Source: Streptomyces varsoviensis (lineage in GTDB: Bacteria > Actinomycetota > Actinomycetes > Streptomycetales > Streptomycetaceae). Taken from it: 64,000 nucleotides of DNA. The notes below the pieces were generated by a model. That model was not told the origin of the DNA. It made no database searches and saw only the letters and a list, made by a program, of their open reading frames with translations. Below are positions 18,477 to 25,540 of this stretch, piece after piece. Within the stretch, counting starts at the first letter, position 1. Each line of letters begins with the position of its first letter. The stretch covers positions 186,001-250,000 of the forward strand of contig NZ_JOBF01000004.1 in NCBI RefSeq assembly GCF_000718635.1, written 5' to 3'. A program made the position numbers and the translations under genes.

Positions 18477-18959
18477 ATGGCCGAGAACGAGCACGAGCAA
18501 CGGATGTCGCGACCGCGCATGGCCGCAGGAGCCCTGTTCTTCGACAGCCGGGACCCAAGCCGCGTCTTGCTGGTCCGCCCCTCGTACAAGCCGAAGTGGG
18601 AGATCCCCGGCGGGTACGTCGAGACGGGGGAGTCGCCTCTGGCCGCGTGTCGGCGTGAGGTCGAGGAGGAGCTAGGTCTCACGCCCGCCATTGGCCAGTT
18701 GCTGGTGATCGACTGGGCACCGAGCCCCGCCGAGGGGGACAAAGTCCTGTACGTCTTCGACGGCGGCGAGCTGACGCCCGATGCCACAGCGTCGATCAAA
18801 CTCGACTCTGACGAGCTGCTGGCCGCCGAGTTCCACTCCGCTGAAGACCTTGACCAGCTTCTGATCCCGAGGCTTGCCCGCCGAGTGAAGCATGCGATGG
18901 CTAGCCGACACCAAGGGCACCCGGCATACCTCGAACATGGTGCGTTCCCGTCTCGGTAG
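18477..18959 (+). CDS. NUDIX hydrolase, possible Pif-like immunity protein
   Basis: 160 aa with a complete Nudix box (GGYVETGESPLAACRREVEE, then ELG, at about 45-67). The family hydrolyses nucleoside diphosphate derivatives. In pSAM2 the immunity factor Pif contains a Nudix motif and blocks redundant transfer between cells already carrying the element, so a NUDIX gene inside an AICE is a good Pif candidate. -10-like TAGGCT at 18465-18470 places the start of transcription close to the ATG, suggesting a leaderless message. Substrate unknown. Confidence 0.85.
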   Translation: MAENEHEQRMSRPRMAAGALFFDSRDPSRVLLVRPSYKPKWEIPGGYVETGESPLAACRREVEEELGLTPAIGQLLVIDWAPSPAEGDKVLYVFDGGELTPDATASIKLDSDELLAAEFHSAEDLDQLLIPRLARRVKHAMASRHQGHPAYLEHGAFPSR

Positions 18960-18969
18960 CCGACACGAG

Positions 18970-18999
18970 GTGACGGCAACCTTGACGGCAACGACGGCA
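18970..18999 (+). other. candidate arm-type sites, distal end of element 1
   Basis: Tandem GTGACGGCAAC (18970-18980) and TTGACGGCAACG (18982-18993), followed by ACGGCA. The same TGACGGCA word flanks attL on the int side (8875-8896). It lies 78 bp left of att copy 2. Confidence 0.5.
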
Positions 19000-19076
19000 C
19001 ATCGGGGCCAACAGCGACAGCTCGCAGTACCCAAGTCGGCCTTACAGATCTAGACGCTGCACAGCCTTGCCCAAAG

Positions 19077-19124
19077 CTACGGATCAGAAGGTTGCAGGTT
19101 CGAATCCTGCCGAGCGCACAGCAG
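19077..19124 (+). repeat. att core copy 2 (junction of element 1 and element 2)
   Basis: 48 bp identical to the tRNA-Arg 3' part, without the 5' half of the tRNA. It is the right end of element 1 and the left end of element 2. Confidence 0.93.
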
Positions 19125-19126
19125 GT

Positions 19127-19161
19127 CAGAGGCCCCGTTCGGAAATCGAACGGGGCCTCTG
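19127..19161 (+). terminator. duplicated tRNA-Arg terminator, copy 2
   Basis: 15-bp stem CAGAGGCCCCGTTCG with a GAAAT loop, almost the same as the hairpin after the real tRNA. Confidence 0.75.
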
Positions 19162-19162
19162 G

Positions 19163-19477
19163 CGTTTGCGTTGACATCAACGCTGACATCAACGGTCGAG
19201 TCGGAGGTCGGACCGTAGCGGGGGTGCCGCGCGCACCGTCATGATCATCGGTGTCATGTCGGCCGTCGGAGAGGCGGCGTGAACGCTCGGGAGTCGTTCG
19301 GTTTGGGGGCGATGTCCACTGGCCCTTTTCCCGGGGTGGCAGTCGCAGCAGGCCCGTAAGGCGGGCTTGTAGATACCCAGTAACCGCACTGCTCACCAAC
19401 TCGTCTGTACGGCTGTGGGTGTTGGTGTGTACGAGTCCGGGGAGCGCCAAGCGGCGCGGCATCCGGAGTCGTGCCCG
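19163..19477. other. int-side arm of element 2 without an integrase
   Basis: It begins with two direct copies of a TGACATCAACG word (19172-19182 and 19184-19194), in the position of the TGACGGCA arm sites of element 1. The rest has no convincing gene and no trace of integrase motifs on either strand. Confidence 0.45.
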
Positions 19478-20266
19478 TCAGGTGGCGGGGAGCTGGTAGG
19501 CGAGGACGTACGCGTCCGCCGCCATCACGGTGTCGCAGACCTCGACGGCCCGGCCATCGGTGTTGAAGGCCGTGCGCACCAGATGGATCACCGGGACGCC
19601 CGAGGCGAGGTGGAGCGTGCGCACCTCGGTGGGTGAGGGCATCCGGGCGCGGATCTCCTCCTCGAAGTGGTCCAGGCGGTGGCCCATCTCCTCGAGCCGG
19701 GCGTAGATGCCGCCGGGGCCGGGGTTGGGTTCGGCGATCGGGGTGTTCCGGGCCAGGTCGAGCGGGAGGTAGGAGGTGGCGAACTCGACTGGCCGGCCGT
19801 CGAGCAGGTAGCGGCGCCGCCGGGCGAGGACCTTGCGGGGCGAGCCCAGCCGGGCCGCGATGTCCTGCGAGGGCCGTTCCTCCTTCACCTCCAGGCCGTC
19901 GACCTCGGGACGGCTTCCCGCGGCTTCCGCCTCCACGGTGAACGCCGACTTTCCCTGATCGCGATGGCGGCGCGCGAAGCGGTCCGAGGCCAACCGCCGC
20001 ACGGGAGGCCGGGGCCGTACGAAGACACCCTTGCCGTGTTCGGAGACCGCGAGCCCTTCCCCCTGGAGCAGGGAGAACGCGTTGCGGACGGTCATCCGGG
20101 ACACCCCGAAGTGCTCGACCAGCTCTGTTTCGGAAGGGAGCTTGTCGCCCTCCCGGAAGCGCTGCTTGTCGATCGCTTCGCGGAGCTGGTCGGCGATCTG
20201 CCGGAACACCGCGCGGTCACTGGTCGGGTCCAGCGCGCCCAGGAGGCCCGAGGCGAGAGGAGGCAT
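19478..20266 (-). CDS. GntR/HutC-type regulator with UTRA domain
   Basis: 262 aa. Winged helix at about 15-85 (IADQLREAIDKQRFREGDKL, LPSETELVEHFGVSRMTVRN) and a UTRA effector-binding domain from about 100 to the end, closing with AVEVCDTVMAADAYVLAYQL. It should be a ligand-responsive repressor. AAGGGAG precedes the ATG. It diverges from a NUDIX-ATPase operon, and a 10-bp palindrome lies between them. GntR/UTRA regulators with this layout are frequent in AICE-derived Streptomyces loci. Confidence 0.9.
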   Translation of the reverse strand: MPPLASGLLGALDPTSDRAVFRQIADQLREAIDKQRFREGDKLPSETELVEHFGVSRMTVRNAFSLLQGEGLAVSEHGKGVFVRPRPPVRRLASDRFARRHRDQGKSAFTVEAEAAGSRPEVDGLEVKEERPSQDIAARLGSPRKVLARRRRYLLDGRPVEFATSYLPLDLARNTPIAEPNPGPGGIYARLEEMGHRLDHFEEEIRARMPSPTEVRTLHLASGVPVIHLVRTAFNTDGRAVEVCDTVMAADAYVLAYQLPAT

Positions 20267-20279
20267 GTACGTACTCCCT

Positions 20280-20289
20280 TAGATATCTA
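20280..20289. promoter_or_regulatory. palindrome TAGATATCTA, probable GntR operator
   Basis: Perfect 10-bp palindrome 14 bp upstream of the GntR start and in the divergent promoter region shared with the NUDIX gene. Confidence 0.45.
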
Positions 20290-20351
20290 GACGAGCGGCT
20301 GACCCGTGTTGCTACGGTGGAAAGCCTAGCCAGCCGAGGGGACCGAAGAAC

Positions 20352-20783
20352 GTGAGCACTGATCGCCCGCACTCCGTGAGCGTCGCCGGAGTGATCGTCG
20401 ACGACGCGGGCCGTGCGTTGCTGATCAAGCGACGGGACAACGGTAAGTGGGAACCGCCGGGCGGAGTGCTCGAACGCGAGGAAACCATCCACGACGCCCT
20501 GCAACGGGAAGTCCTCGAAGAGACCGGCCTCAAGATCGCGCTCCCCGCGACCCTCACCGGCGTCTACAAGAACATGACCGGCCTGATCGTCTCCATGGTC
20601 TTCCGCTGCGAGGCGATAGACGGCACCCCGACCACCGGAGCGGAGACCCGCGCCCTGCGCTGGGCCGCCCGCGACGAGGTCGCAGAGCTTGCCGACGAGG
20701 CGTACGCGATCCGCGTCCTTGACGCACTCGACAACGTATCCCCGCCGGCCGTCCGCGCCCACGACGGCGTGCGACTCGTCTAG
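20352..20783 (+). CDS. NUDIX hydrolase (element 2)
   Basis: 143 aa with a full Nudix box (GGVLEREETIHDALQREVLE, then ETG, at about 37-59). GTG start with GAGGGGA upstream. It heads a plus-strand operon with an anti-sigma-like ATPase and a frameshifted ORF, controlled perhaps by the divergent GntR/UTRA regulator. Like the NUDIX of element 1 it sits in an AICE setting and may play a Pif-like role; the two proteins differ outside the box, so they are not recent duplicates. Confidence 0.88.
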   Translation: MSTDRPHSVSVAGVIVDDAGRALLIKRRDNGKWEPPGGVLEREETIHDALQREVLEETGLKIALPATLTGVYKNMTGLIVSMVFRCEAIDGTPTTGAETRALRWAARDEVAELADEAYAIRVLDALDNVSPPAVRAHDGVRLV

Positions 20784-20829
20784 CACAAAACCGCTATCCA
20801 TAGTCGCCTACCAGCACGGAGTGACTTGT

Positions 20830-21255
20830 ATGGACGAGTATACGAGCAGAGTGAGGGTCTGGGGCCTGATCTGCCCAGGTTCCCGAGATGAGGTAGCCCG
20901 CGCCCGCCGCTGGATACGCGACATCCTCAGCGACCACCCGTGCGCCGACGACGCCGAACTGATCGTGAGCGAGCTGAGCACCGACGCCCTCACCCACACG
21001 GCCAGCGGCAGCGAGACCGGAACCCTCCAGATCACCTTGGCCGTGACCCCGCTGTTCGTCGCCATCTCGGTCACGGACGATGGCGGACACCCCACCGCAC
21101 CACGCGTCACCCACGCCGCCGACGACGCCACCCACGGCCGGGGCCTGAGCATCGTCATGACCCTCGCGGCCCGACTCGACATCACCGGCAACGACCACGG
21201 CCGAACCGTCACCGCCGAACTCCGCCCACCCCTGGCAGGAACAGCATCATGGTGA
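20830..21255 (+). CDS. anti-sigma-factor-like ATPase (HATPase_c, RsbW type)
   Basis: 141 aa starting MDEYTSRVRVWGL (GGAG 9 bp upstream). GHKL fold: N-box region LIVSELSTDALTHT, G1 VTDDGG, G2 HGRGLSIV. In the usual N box (SELVTNA) the Mg-coordinating Asn is replaced by Asp here. Such proteins in Streptomyces bind ATP and act as serine kinases or anti-sigma factors. Its last codons overlap the ATG of the following ORF, so the genes are coupled. Confidence 0.82.
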   Translation: MDEYTSRVRVWGLICPGSRDEVARARRWIRDILSDHPCADDAELIVSELSTDALTHTASGSETGTLQITLAVTPLFVAISVTDDGGHPTAPRVTHAADDATHGRGLSIVMTLAARLDITGNDHGRTVTAELRPPLAGTASW

Positions 21256-21663
21256 ACATCCCCCTGCACCACGGCTACTGGTGCGAATGCACGATCCTCT
21301 CCCCGTCGACGGGAGCACCCGGCGGTGCTGGCCTCCCTCGTGGCCGATAGGACCGGTCAGGCAACCCAGTGGATTCACATCACCGTGCAGACCATTGCCC
21401 CAGCTCTCGATGCCGGAGCCAGCCGAGAGGCGGGGGAATGGGTCCTGGGCGGCTATCTGGAAATGGAGCACACCTTGAAGCAGGGCGAGGACTCGACATT
21501 CGCCCTCACGCAGCAGGGCACCCGCATCGGTTGGTACGTCCGCCCCGTCATCTTCCTGCCGCTGGCCGACCGCGAGTCCAAGCAACTCCCGCCATGCGCC
21601 GAACAGTTCACCAGCCGCCCCGCCCCACACAAGACCACGAGCAGCCCATCCCCGACCCGGTGA
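21249..21663 (+). pseudogene. unknown ORF, split by a frameshift
   Basis: The first frame (MVNIPLHHGYWCECTILSPS) starts inside the ATPase stop and ends at 21350. A second frame (in phase with 21325, reading EHPAVLASLVADRTGQ at its start) continues to 21663 with good codon bias and no ribosome site of its own. Joining them at about 21317-21325 gives one protein of about 138 aa. No domain is recognised. A 1- or 2-base change in a G/C-rich stretch would repair it. Confidence 0.5.
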
Positions 21664-21800
21664 GTTACAACTTTCTCTACAGGTTCAAGGCGGCTCGCTC
21701 CGCTCCCCGCGCGCGGCCCGGCTCCCCGGCCCGCCGCTCCTGTCTCCGCCCCGCTCCGGGCCGGTCCACCGTGCCGCGCAACAGCAGCGGAGAGCCGCTT
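21664..21800. repeat. non-coding motif shared with element 1
   Basis: 21672-21694 matches 15458-15480 at 20 of 23 positions (TTTCTnTACnGG followed by nTCAAGGCGGC). Both copies lead into about 100 bp of GC-rich DNA containing CTCCTGTCT and CCGCCCCG. Neither has a coding explanation. Confidence 0.55.
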
Positions 21801-21908
21801 GACCTCAGAACAGATGCCTGGCGCGCTCCACCTGGACGCCATGAACCACGCCCGCTCCACGGTGTGTGGGTCGACGGCAGACGGGATGGGAGCCGGGGTG
21901 CAGCAAAA

Positions 21909-21942
21909 CCCGGGGTGCCCTCACTCGTGGTGGCACCCCGGG
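21909..21942 (-). terminator. terminator of the 113-aa membrane protein gene
   Basis: 11-bp perfect stem (CCCGGGGTGCC and its complement) with TTTT on the 3' side of the minus strand. It begins 15 bp past the stop of the gene at 21958. Confidence 0.8.
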
Positions 21943-21957
21943 AGTAGCGCAACGCAT

Positions 21958-22299
21958 TTACTGGGGAGTCGGAGCCGCATGCGCGGTCGTCGGCGTGGGC
22001 GGCGACGCTGGAACTTCAGCCTTCTTGTTCTCAGGACTGACAAGAACCAGAACCACGACAGCGACGCACACGCAGAGGAAAGCGAGAAACAGCAATCGCT
22101 GCTTCTGCACCACCGCCACGCGGCCCTTCGTATCCCCGGCAATGATCTGATATTTGGTTGTCCGGTGCTCGAAGAACTTGCTGAACGAATCCTTGGGGAG
22201 GTTCTTAACCACCCGAGCTACGGCCAGCATCGCGACCGCGACACCGGAAATGAGGACGGTCTCCACGGACGAAGAACCGTCAAAGAGCTGGAAGAACAC
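21958..22299 (-). CDS. two-pass membrane protein, 113 aa
   Basis: GTG start with AAGGG upstream. One hydrophobic segment at about 13-32 (VETVLISGVAVAMLAVARVV) and another at about 68-88 (LLFLAFLCVCVAVVVLVLV), joined by a charged loop, with a Pro/Thr-rich tail. No family recognised. Own terminator downstream. GC is visibly lower than in core genes, in keeping with acquired DNA. Confidence 0.65.
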   Translation of the reverse strand: MFFQLFDGSSSVETVLISGVAVAMLAVARVVKNLPKDSFSKFFEHRTTKYQIIAGDTKGRVAVVQKQRLLFLAFLCVCVAVVVLVLVSPENKKAEVPASPPTPTTAHAAPTPQ

Positions 22300-22561
22300 G
22301 ACTGCAGACCCTTTTCAACGAGGTCGGCAAGACATGAGCGTATTGATGGCTTGCTTCACACATGGGTGCAAAAGCATTGGAATCTACCAAAAATAGGCAC
22401 GACTCTGACGCGGTCCAAGGTATGCCCAATCTGGATGGGACGCTGACCCGATCGCGGCACCAAGGGACCCACTGGGCACGCGAATTGAGCAGCGAACGCT
22501 CAGGTCAAGCCGGTGAACTATCGCCTTCGTTCATCATTGAAGGCGCCGGCTAAGCGTCGAG

Positions 22562-23374
22562 TTACGCCTCAATGCGATTCTCAGCCCTGCGGCCCCTGTT
22601 CCACGCGCTTGCTACGAGACGGTATGCCGTCGAAACACGGGAACCTGTACCGCTGTTATTGAACCCGCCGCGGGATGACTGGCTGAGGATCTCGGATCGC
22701 CACTTGGCGGCAGTACCCATGGCCTGAATCTTCCGTGCGAGTTCCTTGTCGTCGACGAGGTCGCCCCACCGCCCGAGGAACATGCCGATGCCGCCCAAGA
22801 GCATGCCATCCCACGTCTCCGCGGAACGTTCCCAGGATTCCTCGGCCACGGTGAGCGTGCGATCGAAGACGGAGGATCCGTAGCGGTCGACGATCTGCAG
22901 GACGCCGGAGACCGCCCCCACTCCGTTCGTGGATGTGGAGCCCAACGTGAGTCCGTGCTTGTCGAGAATCCGGTCCGTGTCGACGAAGAGGGGGACGCCG
23001 CCAGTGAGCCCCACATGGTACTCGTCGATGGGACGCGGCTTGTGGGACTCTCGATTCTTGATCAGGAAGAGGATGGCTTCCTGCGCTTGCGACAAGCCGT
23101 GATGGATCTCCGCCATGATGACCGGGATGCCCGCGAGAGCGCAGGCGCGCCACCGGTGCTGCCCATCAACGATGTAGAGATCTCCGTTAGGGCGCTTCGA
23201 CACGATGATCGAACCGATCGCCTCGCGCACCATGTTGTTGGCGATGTTCTGCGCGCGCTTCTCGCCGAGAGTCCTCTGAGCCTGTGGATCGATGTTGAGG
23301 TCCTTGATGGGGATCTCGACGCCGTAGTCGACATCATGCTCAGGCAGCTCGAACGTGTATCGAGCCTTAGGCAT
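22562..23374 (-). CDS. ParB-like (DUF6551-type) protein
   Basis: 270 aa from the ATG at 23374 (GGAAGAGG 7 bp upstream); the frame stays open for 60 more codons but those look untranslated. The N-terminal part has the ParB/sulfiredoxin-fold signature: IPIKDLNIDPQAQRTL, then LYIVDGQHRWRACALAGIP. The rest is helical. Related proteins occur on actinobacterial elements and phages; some ParB-fold proteins bind CTP or have nuclease activity, but no specific activity can be assigned. It is the last gene before att copy 3. Confidence 0.72.
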   Translation of the reverse strand: MPKARYTFELPEHDVDYGVEIPIKDLNIDPQAQRTLGEKRAQNIANNMVREAIGSIIVSKRPNGDLYIVDGQHRWRACALAGIPVIMAEIHHGLSQAQEAILFLIKNRESHKPRPIDEYHVGLTGGVPLFVDTDRILDKHGLTLGSTSTNGVGAVSGVLQIVDRYGSSVFDRTLTVAEESWERSAETWDGMLLGGIGMFLGRWGDLVDDKELARKIQAMGTAAKWRSEILSQSSRGGFNNSGTGSRVSTAYRLVASAWNRGRRAENRIEA

Positions 23375-23638
23375 AGCTGTGCCTCTTCCAGCGCTGCGTT
23401 GAGGGGATTTTGCGGCTAAAGCCGGGATTTTGGGATACAGCGCGGTGAACATGTAATCACACTTATCCCCCATGCTCAATCCCTCCTCGCCCGAGGTCGA
23501 CCGCGCCGGGGTGAACACCCCTCTGGATGGCCGTACAGCAGCGAAGTACCGCAACTAGAGCAACTGTTCATGTCTTCCGTCGCCCCTGCAAGGCCCGGGT
23601 GGAACCCGTTTGCCCTTCGCCGCCTGCCCCACATAGAG

Positions 23639-23686
23639 CTACGGATCAGAAGGTTGCAGGTTCGAATCCTGCCGAGCGCACAGCAG
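23639..23686 (+). repeat. att core copy 3 (right end of the array)
   Basis: 48 bp identical to copies 1 and 2, again lacking the 5' half of tRNA-Arg. This is the chromosomal right boundary of the tandem array. Confidence 0.93.
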
Positions 23687-23687
23687 A

Positions 23688-23723
23688 CCAGAGGCCCCGT
23701 TCGAATTCGAACGGGGCCTCTGG
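23688..23723 (+). terminator. duplicated tRNA-Arg terminator, copy 3
   Basis: 16-bp perfect stem (CCAGAGGCCCCGTTCG) with an AATT centre. Followed by TTGACGGCAACG (23732-23743) and CTGACGGCAGCG (23744-23755), which match the arm-type words of element 1 although no element follows. Confidence 0.75.
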
Positions 23724-23828
23724 CGTTTGCGTTGACGGCAACGCTGACGGCAGCGGCCGTGGGGAGGGGCGGGGCTCGGCGTACTGGCCGGTGCCCCGAC
23801 CGGGGGGCCCGGGGGCCTGCGGGGCAGG

Positions 23829-23940
23829 CTCCCCGGCTCCCCGGCTCCCCGGCTCCCCGGCTCCCCGGCTCCCCGGCTCCCCGGCTCTCTGGCTCCCCGA
23901 CTCCCCGGCTCTCCGGCTCCCCGGTTCTCCGGCTCCCCGG
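23829..23940 (+). repeat. 8-bp tandem repeat tract (CTCCCCGG)
   Basis: About 13 copies of CTCCCCGG, perfect at the left and increasingly mutated to the right (CTCTCTGG, CTCCCCGA, TTCTCCGG). Non-coding, between att copy 3 and the end of the hydrolase gene. Probably slippage-generated. Confidence 0.85.
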
Positions 23941-23956
23941 GCTGGCTTGGTTGGGG

Positions 23957-24748
23957 TTACTTCAGGGTGGTTTCCAGGAAGCGGGCCGTCATGGCGTTTA
24001 CCTGGGTGGGGACCTGGAGTTGGTTGAAGTGGCCGGAGCCTACGGTTTGGCCGAGGGTGATGTTGGGGTAGGCGCGGAGGCCGGGTTCCGGGGTGCGGGC
24101 GTAGAGGGCGAGGAGGGGGACCTCGGTCTTGGCCAGGGCTGACGCGGCGTCGAAGGCGGTGATGGCGCGCCAGTTGGCGGCGGCTATGGCGGGGGGCAGG
24201 GACGCGAAGCCGTTGATGATCTCCTCGCGGCGGTGGGTGTCGGTGGGCGGCACGGCGTTGGTGATGAAGTCGCGGCGGAAGGAGCCGTCCTCGTCGGCCG
24301 CGATGTCGTCGGTGGTGTCGGCGAAGACCTGCTTGAACTTCTCGTCGAGCATCGGGGCCGGGTCGACCAGTACGGCGGCCCGTACGGTGTCGGGGCGGGT
24401 GGCGCAGGCCAGGGCCACCAGGCCGCCGAGGCTGTGGCCGACCACGATCGGGCGGTCGAAGCCGGCGGCGTCGGCCACGGCCAGTACGTCGTCGGCGAAG
24501 GTCTCGACCTCGTACGCGCCGGGGATAGCCGGGTCCGGGCAGTCGCTCTCGCCGTGGCCGCGCAGGTCCAAGGACGCCACCGGGTGCGCCCCGGCGAAGA
24601 AGGAGAACTGCGGCTCGAAGTGCGAGCGGTCGCAGGACGCGCCGTGGACGAAGAGCATGGGCGGGCCGTCCGCGAGCGCCCCGGCCTGTTCGTACGCCAG
24701 GCGTATGCGCCCCGCCGCCTTGTCCACATGCTCCGTGTACTTCGTCAC
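23957..24748 (-). CDS. alpha/beta hydrolase
   Basis: 263 aa, cytoplasmic. Oxyanion region FVHGASCDRSH (33-43), nucleophile elbow GHSLGG with Ser106, and catalytic His240 in GSGHFNQL. Length and the DLRGHGESD motif are typical of epoxide hydrolase/haloperoxidase-like esterases. GTG start with GGAGG 5-6 bp upstream. It stands alone between the att array and the initiator tRNA; substrate unknown. Confidence 0.9.
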   Translation of the reverse strand: MTKYTEHVDKAAGRIRLAYEQAGALADGPPMLFVHGASCDRSHFEPQFSFFAGAHPVASLDLRGHGESDCPDPAIPGAYEVETFADDVLAVADAAGFDRPIVVGHSLGGLVALACATRPDTVRAAVLVDPAPMLDEKFKQVFADTTDDIAADEDGSFRRDFITNAVPPTDTHRREEIINGFASLPPAIAAANWRAITAFDAASALAKTEVPLLALYARTPEPGLRAYPNITLGQTVGSGHFNQLQVPTQVNAMTARFLETTLK

Positions 24749-24857
24749 CCAGACCTCCAGGCTGTGCCGTTCTCGTTGTTGCCTGACGCCTCAAACGTTC
24801 TGGGCCGGCCGTTGATTTCCGTCTGGCGCGATCTTCGCGTAGTGTTCTTTTCACCGA

Positions 24858-24931
24858 CGCGGGGTGGAGCAGCTCGGTAGCTCGCTGGGCTCATAACCCA
24901 GAGGTCGCAGGTTCAAATCCTGTCCCCGCTA
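24858..24931 (+). tRNA. initiator tRNA-Met(CAT)
   Basis: 74 nt. Position 1 is C facing T (no Watson-Crick pair), the hallmark of bacterial initiator tRNA. The anticodon stem has the three consecutive G-C pairs (GGG/CCC) around CTCATAA. No CCA encoded. Confidence 0.95.
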
Positions 24932-24940
24932 CTGCGCACA

Positions 24941-24972
24941 CAGGCCCGGCACTCTTCTGAGTGCCGGGCCTG
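24941..24972. terminator. terminator between tRNA-fMet and FMN reductase
   Basis: 14-bp perfect stem (CAGGCCCGGCACTC) with a TTCT loop. It can serve the tRNA (plus) and the convergent reductase gene (minus), whose stop is 5 bp away. Confidence 0.88.
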
Positions 24973-24976
24973 TTGC

Positions 24977-25519
24977 CTATCTCGTCGCCGCACGCAGACC
25001 TGTCAGTGTCGTCCGCAGTGTTTCCAGCGTGCGTTCGTCCGTGATTCTCTTCCTCGCGCGGTCGATCTTCGGGCCGATCGCGTCGATCTCCCGGCACGCC
25101 TCCTCCACCAGCGCCCCCGTCAGCATCGACAGCGTCTCGCGGAGCTGCGCCTGCGCGTACGAGCCCCCGCCGGGGTGCGGGGACGCGGTGATCACCGCGG
25201 TCGGCTTGTCGCCCAGGGCGCCGCTGCTCACCAGCCACTCGATGGCGTTCCGCAGCACTCCGGGCACCCCGTGCGCGTACTCGGGGCTGACGAACAGCAG
25301 CGCGTCCGCCCTCCGTACCGCCGCGCGCAGCGCCTCCACCGGGGCTATGGGGTCGGCGTCCTCGCCGTCCAAGTCCTGGTTGAAGTGCGGGAGAGCGCCG
25401 ATGTCGGCCAGTTCGAAGGTGGGGTGGCCGGCCGCCGCCGCCAGGTCGCGGACGGTCTCGATCACCACGTTGTTCGAGGACTGCCGGCGCAGGCTGCCTG
25501 ATATCGCCAGGAGGTTCAT
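24977..25519 (-). CDS. NAD(P)H-dependent FMN reductase
   Basis: 180 aa flavodoxin-like fold: N-terminal phosphate-binding GSLRRQSSNN (8-17) and PEYAHGVPGVLRNAIEWL (about 79-96), the signature of the SsuE/ArsH/chromate-reductase group. It should reduce FMN or quinones with NAD(P)H. It lies just downstream of an F420/flavin-dependent LLM oxidoreductase on the same strand (21 bp), so it may supply reduced flavin to it. Confidence 0.9.
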   Translation of the reverse strand: MNLLAISGSLRRQSSNNVVIETVRDLAAAAGHPTFELADIGALPHFNQDLDGEDADPIAPVEALRAAVRRADALLFVSPEYAHGVPGVLRNAIEWLVSSGALGDKPTAVITASPHPGGGSYAQAQLRETLSMLTGALVEEACREIDAIGPKIDRARKRITDERTLETLRTTLTGLRAATR

Positions 25520-25540
25520 GGCGGAGACCGTACTGCCCGG

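Noticed and set aside
18982..19162. Second tRNA-Arg at att copy 2
   Set aside because: Only the 3' part from the anticodon loop is present; acceptor 5' strand and D-arm are absent. The same holds for copy 3.
23829..23940. Possible CRISPR array
   Set aside because: Units are contiguous 8-mers with no spacers and no cas genes are nearby.
24184..24880. Plus-strand frames over the alpha/beta hydrolase
   Set aside because: Antisense shadows; the minus frame has the complete catalytic motifs.
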